Source of the DNA: Strigamia acuminata
Taxonomy: Eukaryota; Arthropoda; Chilopoda; Geophilomorpha; Linotaeniidae
DNA: 64,000 nt
Assembly: GCA_949358305.1 (NCBI GenBank)
Contig: OX442316.1
Span: forward strand, 12,958,001-13,022,000
Direction: 5' to 3'
Numbering within the stretch: position 1 is the stretch's first letter; each line of letters opens with the position of its first letter. A program made the translations under genes and the position numbers. This document shows positions 1 to 12,081 of this stretch, piece by piece. The notes under the pieces were generated by a model that was given only the letters and a program-made list of their open reading frames with translations, ran no database searches and was not told the origin of the DNA.

Positions 1-996
1 TGATATTTTATAAAAGTACTGTGAATTGGTATCGGTACCGGTACCGGTACCGCTGAAGAAATCCACAAAAGTTCAACAAAATCTGAAATTCAGGATCTGA
101 CAGTGCACGGACGCCATTAGGCCATGAGAATGCCTAAATAGTGCCGGATACACGACTCATTGACAGAACTGAATACAAGAGACTGTATTTAATGGTTTAC
201 GGCCTCTATTCAGTGTCTAGGAGTTAGTATCTCATGCTTCCTATTGCTCCTGCTAAATTGGTACAGCAAACGTGCGACCACACGTGGCACATGTGGTTAG
301 GGTTAACCAGTGTGAAGTGTGATCGGTCAGTTGTTCATCCAGAACTCAGTATGTTAACTAATGGATTACACACGGTACTGGGAATGGCATATCGGCAGTC
401 GGCACATTCCCTGGCTATCATTATGGTAAACAAGAGTCAGAACCGCAATGTGTGAACTATAGCTGTTTCTAAGTAACTCTGGGGTCCGAACAAGAAGGTG
501 ATCTCTTTATTGTCCATGCTTGCATCATGTGTACGAGAGTACCGTTCCCATTAGTTATTGGGGTAGTTATCAGATATGATATTATCAGGGTCACTGTCTC
601 TTAACCATCAACTCCACCTAGTGGGATGGGGTTGGATAGGCTATGTAGGTTCTGTGTTGTTAGTCACCGTGAATCGGTCAGAAGGAATCACTAGTGCAAT
701 CAAACTTGGTGAATAAGAATATGGACAAAAATTGATTAAAAACGCAAATATATCGAGAACGAAAGCTCGGATCGTCAAATACTAAACACCAAACGGAAGA
801 GCAGCAAAAACCGCACCAGAAATGTTAATTAAACAACACTGCCGACAACTAAAGTAATTAATACATATTTAATTGAACAAGGTATAAATTTTTTTTTCAG
901 ACGATTTTAGTGATCATCCTTGTATTGTCGGGTCGTTTTTATTTGGGCCACTCGTGGTGGGATAATACAGTTGCACTATGTAAATCTAAATTTTAT
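1..996 (-). repeat. 3'-flank repeat of the SLC5 array, copy 1
   Basis: This is the sequence downstream of gene 1 (minus strand). Parts recur at 5855-6116 (behind gene 2), 10651-11476 (no gene attached), 14095-14232 (behind the pseudogene) and 26330-26680 (behind gene 5), so it was copied with the gene unit. It opens with a run of GGTACC repeats at 33-53. Positions about 231-622 are absent from the 10651 copy, which is an insertion here or a deletion there. The short open frame at 234-455 lies in that extra stretch and resembles no protein I know. No separate gene is supported. Confidence 0.7.
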
Positions 997-3584
997 TTAC
1001 AGCATATCATTTGCCTCAGATCTGATTAATTCGTCGGCCTTTTCTTCTTCTCGCACTGGAATTGATTTGTAGTTCGCTATAAGTTCTTTGTACTGTTTAG
1101 AAAAGCATTTTTTCATCAATGCTTGCACGAAAGGACTCAATAAGTTGACATCTAGATTTATATTCGACCCTAGAAATAAGAATTAAAAAGTTTTATTTGG
1201 CTTGTTTTTAACAATCAATAAGGAATGGGAATTATTGAAACATGCCTATAAATAAACTACTGAAACTGCCAATTAGCACTGTAACAGTAAAGCCAATTGG
1301 CATAATCCACAGATAGGATATTCTATAGATAGATGGAATATATTTTCTGAAATGACCAATGTTGTCAACTTAGAAATTTGGCATTTTAATTGGAAATATT
1401 TCTTACGCTGTTATGTTTGGTCTCGGACGTGGTGTCCAATCTCCAAGAATGTCAGAGCAGTTTACTGTAGAGGTGGGCAGTAACCAGGTTGGTGGTGGAC
1501 GATACATTTGGACGCCGATTGAAATCCACGAACTTACTGCCAGACTGCAAATCATTCCAAGAATTGTTCCCTGACATGCAAAATGGAGCCGTTATTGATT
1601 AATTCACAAAAAGTGTGATGTTTTTTTAATTTTTTTAATTTTTTTTACTTTTGAATTTGCCCATGGAATCATCAGTCCGAGAAAAAATAAACCGAAGCTG
1701 GCGCCCATGGAACTGCCCATCATATACGGCATTGCCTGAGAGAAGAATTCAAATTGATTAGCAATTGCTATCATTTATATGAAGATTGTAATTCTTACTT
1801 GTACTAAGAAACCTAAATTCATTATGACAGCAATAATGGGAATACAAAGCAGTCCATAAACCACAGCTGTTTAATATTTGTGAAATGATTATGTAAATAT
1901 TCATTTGGTGTACGATTTTATAATTACCTATGCATTTAGCTACGTACGTAGCCTTTTTGTCTGATAACTTCTTGCATCGTGGTTTTATATGATCTTCTAA
2001 AGTGACTGCTGCCAAGGAGTTTAATATGGATGATAGTGTACTGGGAAAATGAAATGTTGACTGTAAAAATATGTGCTGGGATTAATTGATAATACCTTAA
2101 AGCCGCACTGTAAATTCCCGCCACAAATAAACCCGGCATGCCTGGAATCGAACTCATTGTTTGCATCACAAATAATGGGAAAATCTGACATTACAATAGA
2201 ATATTAGAACATGTTAGGAACAAATTGCACGAGCTAATTACTTGATCTGGTTTTTGTATTTGTTGACTTGATAAGGGATCGCAATTCCAATACATTGTAT
2301 ACAATATCAACCCAATAAAACAATAAATTATTGTTATTGGTATGGATAATCCAACATTAAGCCAGGCACTCCTATGAATACATCCATTTTTTTTATTGCA
2401 CGTATTAGTTTTTGGTCAATGAATTTTTACATTTGAGCTGCTTTTTTATTCGGACAACACAAATATCGTTGCAGAGTTATTTGACTTGCACCGTATAACA
2501 TGAGAGATTGAAGGGTTGAAGAAATGATTAACCCCCATGCGGTGAAACGTACAGTAGGATCCATGCTGAAGCTTAGACTACTCAATCTTTTTCCTTCTTT
2601 ACTTTTAGATATAATATACGAAATGCCACCAACGTGTGCGCAACCTTTGATAAGAACTGCAATCATGGATACTCCAAATATCAAGAGTTGCAAAACGTCC
2701 GTCCACACAACTGCTTTGATGCCACCCTAAATAATAACCTACAAGTTAGCAAATTAAAAGGCATGTGTTTTGTGTAGGTGACTTACAATGCTTGTATATG
2801 TGGTGCCAATTAAAATGGTGGTCACAATAGAGGACCAAACATCTAATCCTGTCGCTGAAATTGTAAGAGACTTCGCGTTATTTGATCGAATGTGTAATAA
2901 TAGTGTAATTACAATTCTACCTTGACTTAACGCTAACGCAGGTGCGTAAATGACAAATCCAGCAAATGTAACCTGTAATACATAGTTGCGTAATATTATT
3001 AATTGTTATTGTACCGTATTCAATGTAATATTTACCAAACTAAAACTACCCAGTATTGAATTGAAGTATTTTAGCTGGTTGCAGAAGCGGTATTGTAAGT
3101 ACTGAAATTTATTGATGGAAACAATAGTTTTTGCAATAACAACGTATGAATAGTCTTAAACCTGATGGATGCTGGTGATTTGTAGTTTATAAAATACTGG
3201 CACGAATCCGTAAATTGCAATTGGACCTGCTATGAACGCACCTAGTGCGGTGTAGCAGTAATCTGCCCCGAAATGATAAACTTCGGTCGGAAATCCCAAC
3301 ATTAAATTAGACGTGAGGAAACCAGCCAGCATGGACATAACCTCTCGGAATAAAAAGAAAAGCATGACAAATTAATAAATATCCTGCAATGAGATTTTTA
3401 AAATGAGTGAAAAATAATTTACTATTGGAATCATTTGCATGTTTCTACCACCTATAAAATAGTCTGCAGTTGTTCTCAGTTTTTTTCCAAAACACGCAAA
3501 GTAAAAGCCGATGCCGAGAGAAGTTAGCGTCGTAACAGCCAGAATTGCATAGTCTAGTGGTTGAAGTGTCCTTCCATTGGCCAT
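997..3584 (-). CDS. SLC5-family sodium/solute symporter, gene 1 (14 exons)
   Basis: Predicted Na+-coupled plasma-membrane transporter of the SMCT/SMVT branch of SLC5. The substrate cannot be read from sequence; monocarboxylates or vitamins are typical of the branch. Exons 5' to 3': 3584-3423, 3341-3162, 3101-3036, 2972-2921, 2854-2787, 2726-2431, 2371-2242, 2184-2096, 2040-1928, 1866-1799, 1735-1649, 1570-1407, 1346-1246, 1169-997. The joined frame is 1749 nt, 582 residues, close to human SLC5A8 (about 610). Family marks include LDYAILAV and the FGKK..TTADYF segment (exon 1), PTEVYHFG (exon 2), APALALSQ (exon 4), the GG-K-WTD start of exon 6, and STLSSILNSLAAVTLED (exon 9, the helix that holds the Na2 site in this fold). 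NCSDILGDW in exon 12 is a likely glycosylated outer loop. Intron 13 has a GC donor. Start chosen by alignment with the paralogues. Confidence 0.88.
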
Positions 3585-3640
3585 TGTTGAATTGGTTTGT
3601 TGGTAAAGATCTGCTATTATTTTAGAAACGAAAATGAATG

Positions 3641-3650
3641 GTTTAAATAC
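3641..3650 (-). promoter_or_regulatory. TATA-like box of gene 1
   Basis: On the minus strand this reads GTATTTAAAC, 57-66 bp before the ATG. The same element precedes genes 2, 3, 5 and 6 at nearly the same distance, which supports a core promoter role. Promoter function is inferred from conservation and position only. Confidence 0.5.
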
Positions 3651-4092
3651 CGAAGTATCTTTAATTAATTTGACACTTTATCTGTTTTAATTATTTAATA
3701 TGTAGGTGTGATTATTTTATTTGTGTGTTGTTTATCCAGCTTGTGTTGTTTTGCAAGGCTGGCTTATTTGGCTGGTCTTACAATTATATCATTTGTGGTG
3801 CCATTCATTGAGTCATTAAAAGGTCCTAGGGAGAGAAATGAAAAATTTCTCTAATCTCTTTGAAATACTCTCAAAAAGGATTAAAGAATATTTCTTCTGC
3901 AATCATAAAGTATTAGTGGTTTTACTTGAGCAAACGAGGTTTTTTCAATTTGAAAAAGTTATCCATTTTGTGCTATGCATTCTGGGCTTTCATGTCATCG
4001 ATGACTTTATTTGTAAACACCGAGGTACTTGAATTCATGTGCTTGTTTGTTGTCGATGACGTATAAATGACGCCATGTAGTAACTGTATGTA

Positions 4093-4477
4093 GGGGCCGT
4101 CCATAAATTACGTAACGCTGATTTTTCGATTTTTAGACCCTCTCCCCCCCCCCCCCTGTAACAAGGTCGTAACAAATCCACAAACCCCCCTAGAATATTA
4201 CGTAACAAAACTGACCACCCCCCCAAGCTTATACTACAAAATTTTACAAAAATTTAAAATTTTTATAAAAATTTTCAAAAATTTTCAAAAATGTTAAAAA
4301 AAAAATTCAAAAATGTAAAAAAAAATTTATAAAAATTTAAAATTTTTTACATAAATTTAAAATTCACAATAATAATAAATTGAAACAATAAAAGTAAAAT
4401 TTTCACTTTTTGTTACGTAACATTATTAAGAACCCCCCCCCTCCCCTCCAGGCGTTACGTAATTTATGGACGGCCCC
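4093..4477. mobile_element. MITE with GGGGCCGTCCATAAATTACG termini, copy 1
   Basis: The ends are inverted copies of GGGGCCGTCCATAAATTACG. The interior is AT-rich with C runs and has no coding frame. A second copy at 23682-23961 has a clear TAA target duplication. Here the flanks are GTA and TTA, matching at two of three bases. The 3-bp TWA duplication suggests a PIF/Harbinger-type non-autonomous element; the class is inferred. Confidence 0.8.
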
Positions 4478-4538
4478 TTATAAGCTTTTGAAAATCGTAA
4501 AGGCGGAACAATTACTGCTCGGTTCGAAGTTTAACAGT

Positions 4539-5017
4539 AGGCGCATTCAATAATTTTTCGTCTCCACGAATTTTTAGACGAAGTTTTTTGTTTCTGAATG
4601 AATCGTTTATTTGGAAAATAAATGACTGTGTGACTAACAAACTTGATCTGGAATTACAGATCAAGTTCTAGGCCATATCCCCGCTGCAAGTCGCACATGG
4701 GTATTTTTTTTTAGATTTTGCTTTCCTCGCTTTTTACTATTATTATTATTGTTGTTTCCTCTTTCTAAACAATAACTGCTTCAAAATTGTACTTCAGATC
4801 AAGATGTTTTCGACCGATCTATCGAAAATCCAAGATGGCTGCCAACAATACCCGATTTGCACGAGTTTTCTCGTTACACGAAGATTTAAACGACCTATTT
4901 AGGTCGTTTATTTTCAGCCTGTTTAAACCTGTTCGCACGAGCTTTTAAACGAGAATCTCGTTTAAAAGTTTGTGCAAACCGGTTTAAACGATCGTTTAGG
5001 AGTTATTGAATGCGCCT
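4539..5017. mobile_element. MITE with AGGCGCATTCAATAA termini
   Basis: Terminal inverted repeats AGGCGCATTCAATAA lie at both ends, flanked by a 3-bp duplication AGT (4536-4538 and 5018-5020). The right interior holds nested palindromes around TTTAAACGA. There is no coding capacity. A short relative with the same AGT duplication lies at 58925-59039, and a looser relative at 21954-22330. Confidence 0.8.
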
Positions 5018-5020
5018 AGT

Positions 5021-5854
5021 GCTTTTAAAGTGCCTAGTGCCGTTTAGTTTTACAGTAAAAAAATTTACATAAACATTTACCTTTTTAAAGGTTATTTCAA
5101 AGAGATTAGAGAAATTTTTTATTTCAGCTCTTATGACTTTTAAAAAAAGTTAAAACATTTATCCTCATATAAATCACGTGTTTTATTTGTTAAGGGAACA
5201 ATTTATATTCGTTTAAATTTACTTTACTTGCTGAAATTATTTATACACTGTGCGTGTGAATCTTGACTTTATGTCTACAGAAAACATCTGTACAAATGTG
5301 TTGTTTTAATCTGCTTTTTACTATAAAATCACGTTCTTAATAACTGATGTGTAGGGTTTGCATATCCAAGATGGCACTAAGTCCTGGTACATGTTTGATA
5401 GCGCAAGTGTAGCAGAGAAGTTAAATTAGTAGTAAATGTAGCAAGTAAAAGCAAAATATTAAATTGATTTTACCAAACAATAGGCTAGTGCAAACTACTA
5501 CTTCTATATGAAAGGCAAGTTCCTCTCTGATGTCACAAGTAGACTAAATTTTACAGTCACTCATTAGTCAGTGAGCAAATAACTGCTGGCATCAGAAAAA
5601 AGTCTGTAAAGCTTGTTAATTTTATTAAAAGATGGCACTGATCCCATCTAATTACGCAGGTACAGTATGTGTAAATGTTTAAAAACAAAAACAAAAATTG
5701 TTTTTTCATTCCTTGCCATTGAAAATGTAAAATTACTGAGAATTGAACTAAAATGATTTGCCCATGACCAAACACTCATATTTACAGTGACTTTTTAAAG
5801 ATAACAAGTAAACATCTGTAATGCGTCCATGCATTACTTCTAAACCCCTAAACC
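5021..5854. other. Intergenic, genes 1-2
   Basis: No gene or clear repeat structure is seen. The 72-codon open frame at 5557-5775 (minus) lacks similarity to anything recognised. The stretch leads into the 3' flank repeat of gene 2. Confidence 0.5.
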
Positions 5855-6116
5855 GAATTAAAAACGCTAATATCTTGAGAACGAAAGCTCGGATCGTCAA
5901 ATACTAAACACCAAACGGAAGAGCAGCAAAAACTGCATCAGAAATATTAATTAAACAACACTGCCAACAACTAAAGTAATTTATATATATTTAATTGAAG
6001 AAGGTATAAATTTTTTTGATTCGTCCTTAGTGACCATCCTTGTATTGTCGCTTCGTTTTTATTTGAGCCACTGGTAGCAGTATAACACAGTTGCACTATG
6101 TAAATCTAAATTTTAT
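5855..6116 (-). repeat. 3'-flank repeat, copy 2 (behind gene 2)
   Basis: Close copy of about 735-996. It includes the stretch AACGAAAGCTCGGATCGTC and runs to the stop codon of gene 2. It shows that the duplicated unit extends past the 3' end of the gene. Confidence 0.75.
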
Positions 6117-8749
6117 TTACAGCATATCATTTGCCTCAGATCTGATTAATTCGTCGGCCTTTACTTCATCTATTGCATGATTGAATCCATTAGCTATTTT
6201 TTCTTGCACTGGAATTGATTTGTAGTTCGCTACAAGTTCTTTGTACTTTTTAGAAAAGCATTTTTGCATCAATGCTTTAACGAAGGGACTCAATAAGTTG
6301 ACATCAAGATTTGTATTCGACCCTAGAAAAATAATTGAAAAGTTTTACATTTGGCTTGTTTTTAGCAATCATTTAGGAATAGAAATTATTGAAACATGCC
6401 TATAAATAAACTACTGAAACTGCCAATTAGCACTGTAACAGTAAAGCCAGTTGGCATAATCCACAGATAGGAAATTCTATAGATAGATGAAATATATTCT
6501 CTGAAATGACCAATATTGTCAACTTAGAAATTTGGCATTTTAGTTGGAAATATTTTTTACGCTGCGATGTTTGGTCTCGGACGTGGTGTCCAATCTCCAA
6601 GAATGTCAGAACAATTTACTGTAGAGGTGGGCAGTAACGAGGTTGGTGGTGGACGATAAATTTGGACGCCGATTGAAATCCACGAACTTACTGCCAGACT
6701 GCAAACCATTCCAAGAATTGCTCCCTGACATGCAAAATTAGCCGTGATTGATTATTTCACAAAAAGTGTGATGTTTTCTGTTTTTTTATTTATTTTTATT
6801 GTTTTTACTTTTGAATTTGCCCATGGAATCAGCAGTCCGAGAAAAAATAAACCGAAGCTGGCGCCCATGGAACTGCCCATCATATACGGCATTGCCTGAT
6901 AGAAGAATTCAAATTGATTAGCAATTGCTATCATTTATGTGAAGATTGTAATTCTTACTTGTACTAAGGAACCTAAATTCATTATGACAGCAATCACGGG
7001 AAAACAAATAAGTCCATAAACGACAGCTGTTTAATATTTATGAAATGATAATGTAAATATTCATTTGGTGTACGATTTTATAATTACCTATGCATTTAGC
7101 TACGTATGTAGCCTTTTTGTCTGATAAGTTCTTGCATCGTGGTTTTATATGATCTTCTAAAGTGATTGCTGCCAAGGAGTTTAATACGGATGATAGTGTA
7201 CTGGAGAAATGAAATGTTGACTGTAAAAATTTTTGCTGGGATTAATTGATAATACCTTAAAGCCGCACTGTAAATTCCCGCCACAAATAAACCCGGCATG
7301 CCTGGAATCGAACTCATTGTTTGCATCACAAATAATGGGAAAATCTGACATTACAATAGAATATTAGAACATGTTAGGAACAAATTGCACGAGCTAATTA
7401 CTTGATCTGGTTTTTGTATTTGTTGACTTGATAAGGGATCGCAATTCCAATACATAGCATACAATATCAACCCAATACAACAATAAATTATTGTTATTGG
7501 TAAGTATAATCCAACATTAAGCCAGGTACTCCTATGAATACATCCATTTTTTTGATTGTTCATATTACTTTTTGGTCAATGGAATTTTACCTTTGAGCTG
7601 CTTTTTTATTCGGACAACACAAATATCGTTGCAGAGTTATTTGACTTGCACCGTATAACATGAGAGATTGAAGGGTTGAAGAAATGATTAACCCCCATGC
7701 GGTTAAACGTACAGTAGGATCCATGCTGAAGCTTAGAGTACTCAATCTTTTTCCTTCTATATTTTTAGATATAATATACGAAATGCCACCAACGTGTGCG
7801 CAACCTTTAATAAGAACTGCAATCATGGATACTCCAAATATTAAGAGTTGCAAAACGTCCGTCCACACAACTGCTTTAATTCCACCCTAAATAATAACTC
7901 TTTCACTTACAAGTTAGCAAATTATAAAGCATGTGTTTTGTTTAGGAGACTTACAATGCTTGTATATGTGGTGCCAATTAAAACGGTGGTCACAATAGAG
8001 GACCAAACATCTAATCCTGTCGCTGAAATTGTAAAAGACTTCGCGTTATTTCATCGAATGTGTAATAATAGCGTAATAACAATTCTACCTTGACTTAACG
8101 CTAACGCAGGTGCGTAAACGACAAATCCAGCAAATATAACCTGTAATATATTGTTGCGTAAGATTATTAATTGTTATTGTACCGGATGCAATATATTATT
8201 TACCAAACTAAAAATACCCAGTATTGAATTGAAGGATTTTAGCTTTTTGCAGAAGCGGTATTGTAAGTACTGAAATTTATTGATGAAAACAATAGTTTTT
8301 GCAATAATAACGTATGAATAGTCTTAAACCTGATGGATGCTGGTGATTTGTAGTTTATAAAATACTGGCAAGAATCCGTAAATTGCAATTGGACCTGCTA
8401 TGAACGCACCTAGTGCGGTGTAGCAGTAATCTGCCCCGAAATGATAAACTTCGGTCGGAAATCCCAACATCATATTAGATGTGATGTGACCAGCCAGCAT
8501 GGACATAACCTTTCGGAATAAAAAGAAAAGCATGACAAATTAATAAATATCCTGCAATGAGATTTTGTGTAGTAAAAAATAATTTACTATTGGAATCGTA
8601 TGCATGTTCCTACCGCCTTTAAAGTATACTGCAGTTGTTTTTTGTTTTCCTGCGAAACACGCGAAATAAAAGCCGATACCTAGGGAAGCTAGTGTAGTGA
8701 CCGCCAGAATTGCATAGTCCAGTGGTTGAAGTGTCGTTTCACTGGCCAT
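6117..8749 (-). CDS. SLC5-family sodium/solute symporter, gene 2 (14 exons)
   Basis: Closest relative of gene 1, nearly identical in most exons and introns at a constant offset of 5.12-5.17 kb. Exons: 8749-8588, 8509-8330, 8269-8204, 8140-8089, 8022-7955, 7886-7591, 7531-7402, 7344-7256, 7200-7088, 7026-6959, 6895-6809, 6724-6561, 6500-6400, 6322-6117. The frame is open, 593 residues. It is eleven residues longer than gene 1 because the cytoplasmic tail exon keeps an acidic segment (FNHAIDE) missing in gene 1. Exon 1 carries FAGKQKTTAVYFKGG. Intron 13 again has a GC donor. Role as for gene 1: a Na+-coupled transporter of unknown substrate. Confidence 0.88.
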
Positions 8750-8815
8750 TATTGAATCGGTTTGATGTTTGTCTGAGATCTGTTTATGTTGTCGAGTTGC
8801 AATCGATCAGGGAAT

Positions 8816-8825
8816 GGTTTAAATA
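8816..8825 (-). promoter_or_regulatory. TATA-like box of gene 2
   Basis: TATTTAAACC on the minus strand, 67-76 bp before the ATG, in the conserved context that precedes genes 1, 3, 5 and 6. A copy of this whole upstream region, without a gene, lies at 19919-20080. Confidence 0.5.
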
Positions 8826-9208
8826 GCAAAGTTTCCTTAAAATTAGGTGCCAATTAGAACAACACAATAGCAATTAAAATTTTCTACTTGAGATGTTTTG
8901 TTGTTTTGTTTGTTTTTCTAATTGGTTGTGATTACTGCAATTGTTTAAGTTTAATTATAACAATAATTATATTTTCTTATTATACTGTATACTCCGTATA
9001 TTTTATTTCAACACATCAATCGGTCAGTTTTTGGGCTTATTTGGTGACTTGGGGTAAGAAGATGTGAACAGATCGATGTTTAAGTTTAAGTGATTTTATT
9101 GAAAGATTAACACAAAAGGTTAAACTAGTAAGTTATCGTGATTGGTCAATTTCGGTATCTTAGCCCTTTGTGTCACAATTTATCACACTCAAGATTACTC
9201 AGGTACTA

Positions 9209-9613
9209 TACTCTTGTTGAACTCAAGATGTCCCCCAAATTTCATTATTACTAATTCCAGACTGTACACTACCACTACGAGAAGTAGTTCTAACTTTTAG
9301 TTATTTCTGTGATTGTTATAACCATTTAAGTTAATATTATTTTGATTTTTCTTATTAAAAAATGTTATTTCCACTTACGAAATAAATTTGTGTGCACATA
9401 TAAATGTCAAACTCATATTTTTACTGTTTATTGGTTGCTTTGTCTGGAAAGCATATTTATTTTTGAAATTTTGGCCGTTACCTAGGCAATCGATTACAAT
9501 GTTTGTACATTGTAATACAATTCTGGTGTTTGGGTCTATTTTTTTTTATCACTACACCAGTAAGAAGGCTCGACCAATGAAATTTGGGGGACATCTTGAG
9601 TTCAACAGGAGTA
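9209..9613. mobile_element. MITE with TACTCTTGTT termini, copy 1
   Basis: Long inverted ends start TACTCTTGTTGAACTC at the left; the right end is the complement with slight changes. A TA duplication flanks it (9207-9208, 9614-9615), so it is Tc1/mariner-like by target. The interior segment around GATTACAATGT..ACATTGTAAT is shared with the element at 22869-23062. The 95-codon open frame across the right half is not a gene. Confidence 0.75.
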
Positions 9614-10123
9614 TACCATATTTATTTTTAGCAATCTTATACATTTACATTCGGATAATCAACGCTCTACTGTAGTTTAAATTTGTTCCAGGTGTATGAA
9701 ACTGTGCACTGAGCACATCCAATTGTCTTTACAGTCTCTTTTTGAGAATTTCCAGTTACTGATATTGTGAATAAGAAATACAGAATATACAGAAAACTTC
9801 TGATTAATTTATTATTTGACATAATAGTGTTAATGTTAGTTCACACAACGACTTAATTTAGCCTTAAAAACTAAAACTAGAGGATTGTCATCTGTGGGAT
9901 TAAATTAACCTATAGAGTTAAATTATGATTTTGACTTAATACAAGGAGACCGCAGGAGTGTGTGTCTCACAATTGTTTAATTTTTTAAAAAAAATGAAGT
10001 ATTGTTATTATCTAAACAGTCAATACTTTTATTATTTAAATGCACCTCTCTCACATTGTTACAAATAGTCACAACACACTGGATTCTTTACTGTGTGTTG
10101 AAACATTATTTTTTGATTTTCTG

Positions 10124-10433
10124 GAGTAAAAAGGTCAAGTGTAGCACTACACTTGGTGATTAGTCTATACTAATCTTACTCTGGAACCCAAAGTAATTTA
10201 CAATGACATCACAACTTTGTTGACTTACATGACTGACTGCATGAAACCAATAATAGCTTATAGTGGTGGCCCAGTGGTTAAGGCTAGGAATCTTTCCACA
10301 CAGGTTCAAATCCTGTTGTCTCTGAAAATTTTTACTTTCATTTTTTATATATTTTTAGCAGTAATTTTAATGTTTGTAATTTTATATTTGTTTTCAGAAA
10401 ATTTTAATGTAATTAATTTTAATTGATTCATTA
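10124..10433 (+). mobile_element. tRNA-Ser-derived SINE, copy 1
   Basis: The tRNA-like part (10262-10325) has an A box TGGCCCAGTGG and a B box GGTTCAAATCC inside a perfect 5-bp T stem (ACAGG/CCTGT). It resembles tRNA-Ser with the anticodon region removed. About 138 bp of non-tRNA sequence precedes it, including the palindrome CAAGTGTAGCACTACACTTG. About 105 bp of AT-rich tail follows. Copy 2 at 13114-13838 matches in all three parts, which defines the unit. Confidence 0.75.
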
Positions 10434-10439
10434 GTATTA

Positions 10440-10640
10440 ATTGAAACGTCTATTTTCTGTTGCCCTTAATTTTGCTCTCAATTGAACCGAAGATAGCGTG
10501 ACAGATATTTTTTATGCCTCATAAATACTAGGTTAGTTTTAAGTGGGGTGATGAAATTTTTATGGAATTAAATTGATTTAAACTACTATTAATATTGCAC
10601 ATCTTTTGGCTGGCTTCTTATTCTCTTTGTCTACGCAACG
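10440..10640. repeat. Dispersed repeat, degenerate copy
   Basis: Diverged relative of 11727-11890 and 19805-20410, recognised by TTGCCC..AATT, GCGTGACA and a pyrimidine-rich end. No coding content is seen. Confidence 0.5.
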
Positions 10641-10650
10641 TGGTATTTTT

Positions 10651-11476
10651 TAAAAGTACTGTGAATTGGTACCGGTATCGGTACCGCTGAAGAAATCCAC
10701 AAAAGTTCAACAAAATCTAAAATTCAGGATCTGACAGTGCACGGGCGCCATTAGGGCGTAGGGTTTCTCAAAAACGGCACTTTTTGAAAAACCGGTATTT
10801 CGGTATTTAATGTTCAAAAAAACCGGTAAACCGGTAATTTTCGGTAATAAAGTAAAATAAAATAGTTACAGTGTTAAATATATTTTTTTTAATTTTCCTT
10901 TTTTATAAAGTAAAATTTAAAAAAAAAATTTTTTTTCTGAAGATTTTTTCTATATTTTTCTTCCAATAAAAACCGGTAAAAATATCGAACTAAAGACGGT
11001 ATTCGGTAATCGGTTTTTTAAAAAAAAATACCGGTTTTTGATACCGGTAAATACCGGTAGAGAAACCCTAGCTGAGAATGCCTAAATAGTGCCGAATGCA
11101 CGACTCATTGACAGAGGTGAATACAAGAGACTGTATTTAATGGTTTACGGTCTCTATTCAGTGTCTAGGAGTTAGTATCTCCACCTGGTGGGATGGGGTT
11201 GGATAGGCTACCGGTATGTAGGTTCTGTGTTGTTAGTCACCCACCGTGAATCGGTCATAAGGAATCACTAGTGCAATCAAACTTGGTGAATATGGACAAA
11301 AATTGATTAAAAACGCAAATATCTCGAGAACGAAAGCTAGGATCGTCAAATACTAAACACCAAACGGAACAGACGTTCTTAGTGATCTTCCTTGTATTGT
11401 CGGGTTGTTTTTATTTGGGCCACTCGTGGTGGTACAATACAGTTGCACTGTGTAAATCTAATTTTTATTTACAGCA
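10651..11476 (-). repeat. Orphan 3'-flank repeat, copy 3
   Basis: Duplicate of 8-1003, interrupted by an element at 10759-11070 and lacking positions matching about 231-622. It ends exactly at the CAGCAT that marks the stop codon of genes 1 and 2. There it joins a gypsy RT fragment instead of a transporter exon. It is therefore the tail of a deleted array unit. Confidence 0.7.
10759..11070. mobile_element. Foldback-like element, TAGGGTTTCTC ends, CCGGTATTT-rich arms
   Basis: Eleven-base inverted ends TAGGGTTTCTC bound a 312-bp insertion that is absent from copy 1 of the host repeat. Both arms repeat AACCGGTATTT-like motifs in inverted orientation. A target duplication is not clear. It has no coding capacity. 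Confidence 0.7.
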
Positions 11477-11715
11477 TCCAAGCTATTTTTAGCTCCGTCG
11501 CAGCCCTCTAATAACGTTTGGATGATACGTTGATATTCCTCGGGGGCTGACGCCACGCCGAAGAACAATCGTTTAAAACGATAAAGTCCTCGATGAGTTA
11601 CGAAAACGGTGTACTTTTGTGAAGATTCTCTCAAAGGGATCTGTAAATATCCCCACCGACAGTCAAGTTTCGTGATGATCTCGGTTCCATCAATTTCCTC
11701 CAAAATTTCCTCGAC
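11475..11715 (-). pseudogene. Ty3/gypsy reverse transcriptase fragment
   Basis: The minus-strand frame reads KLDCRWGYLQIPLRE, YRFKRLFFGVASAP and an F/Y-Q-R-I-I-like stretch. This is the palm region of a Ty3/gypsy RT from the first catalytic aspartate segment to just before the YxDD box. It is cut off on both sides, with no YxDD, RNase H, integrase or LTR nearby. It is fused to the stop-codon end of the flank repeat. It is a dead fragment. Confidence 0.75.
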
Positions 11716-11726
11716 AGCTATTAACT

Positions 11727-11890
11727 TTTTGCCCTCAATTGTGGCGAAATTAGCGTGACATATAGTATAGAATTTTTGTTTCGATAAATACTGTATTTAC
11801 GGTCAGAGTTATGAAATTTTAATGGAATGAAATTGATGTAAATTTTAATAGCGGTGTTGCTTAACTTTTTGCTGATTTCTTTTCCTCTTT
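11727..11890. repeat. Dispersed repeat, copy at 11.7 kb
   Basis: Begins TTTTTGCCCTCAATTGTGGC and ends in TTTCTTTTCCTCTTT. It is near-identical to 19816-19918 plus 20331-20420, where a promoter cassette interrupts it. Nature unknown. Confidence 0.6.
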
Positions 11891-12081
11891 CTATTTATTT
11901 ATTTATTATATTATTATATAATAATATTTATTGATAGAATATTACATTTTGAATGTAAATGCGTTCTAAGTCTTGATGCCTTAAGGTACAAATTTACTCT
12001 TTTACAGGTTTATGTGAGATTTTTCACTCTAAGTCCACTCCCCAAGACTGTCGGTACAGTTTTCTGTAGACACCGGTTAAG

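Noticed and set aside
1758-2015. Single long frames such as 1758-2015 taken as independent small genes
   Set aside because: They overlap two exons plus the intron in the wrong frame. The spliced SLC5 model explains the coding signal.
10262-10325. A functional tRNA gene
   Set aside because: A and B boxes and a T stem are present, but the anticodon arm is missing and the unit recurs with the same flanks at 13114-13838, so it is a SINE.
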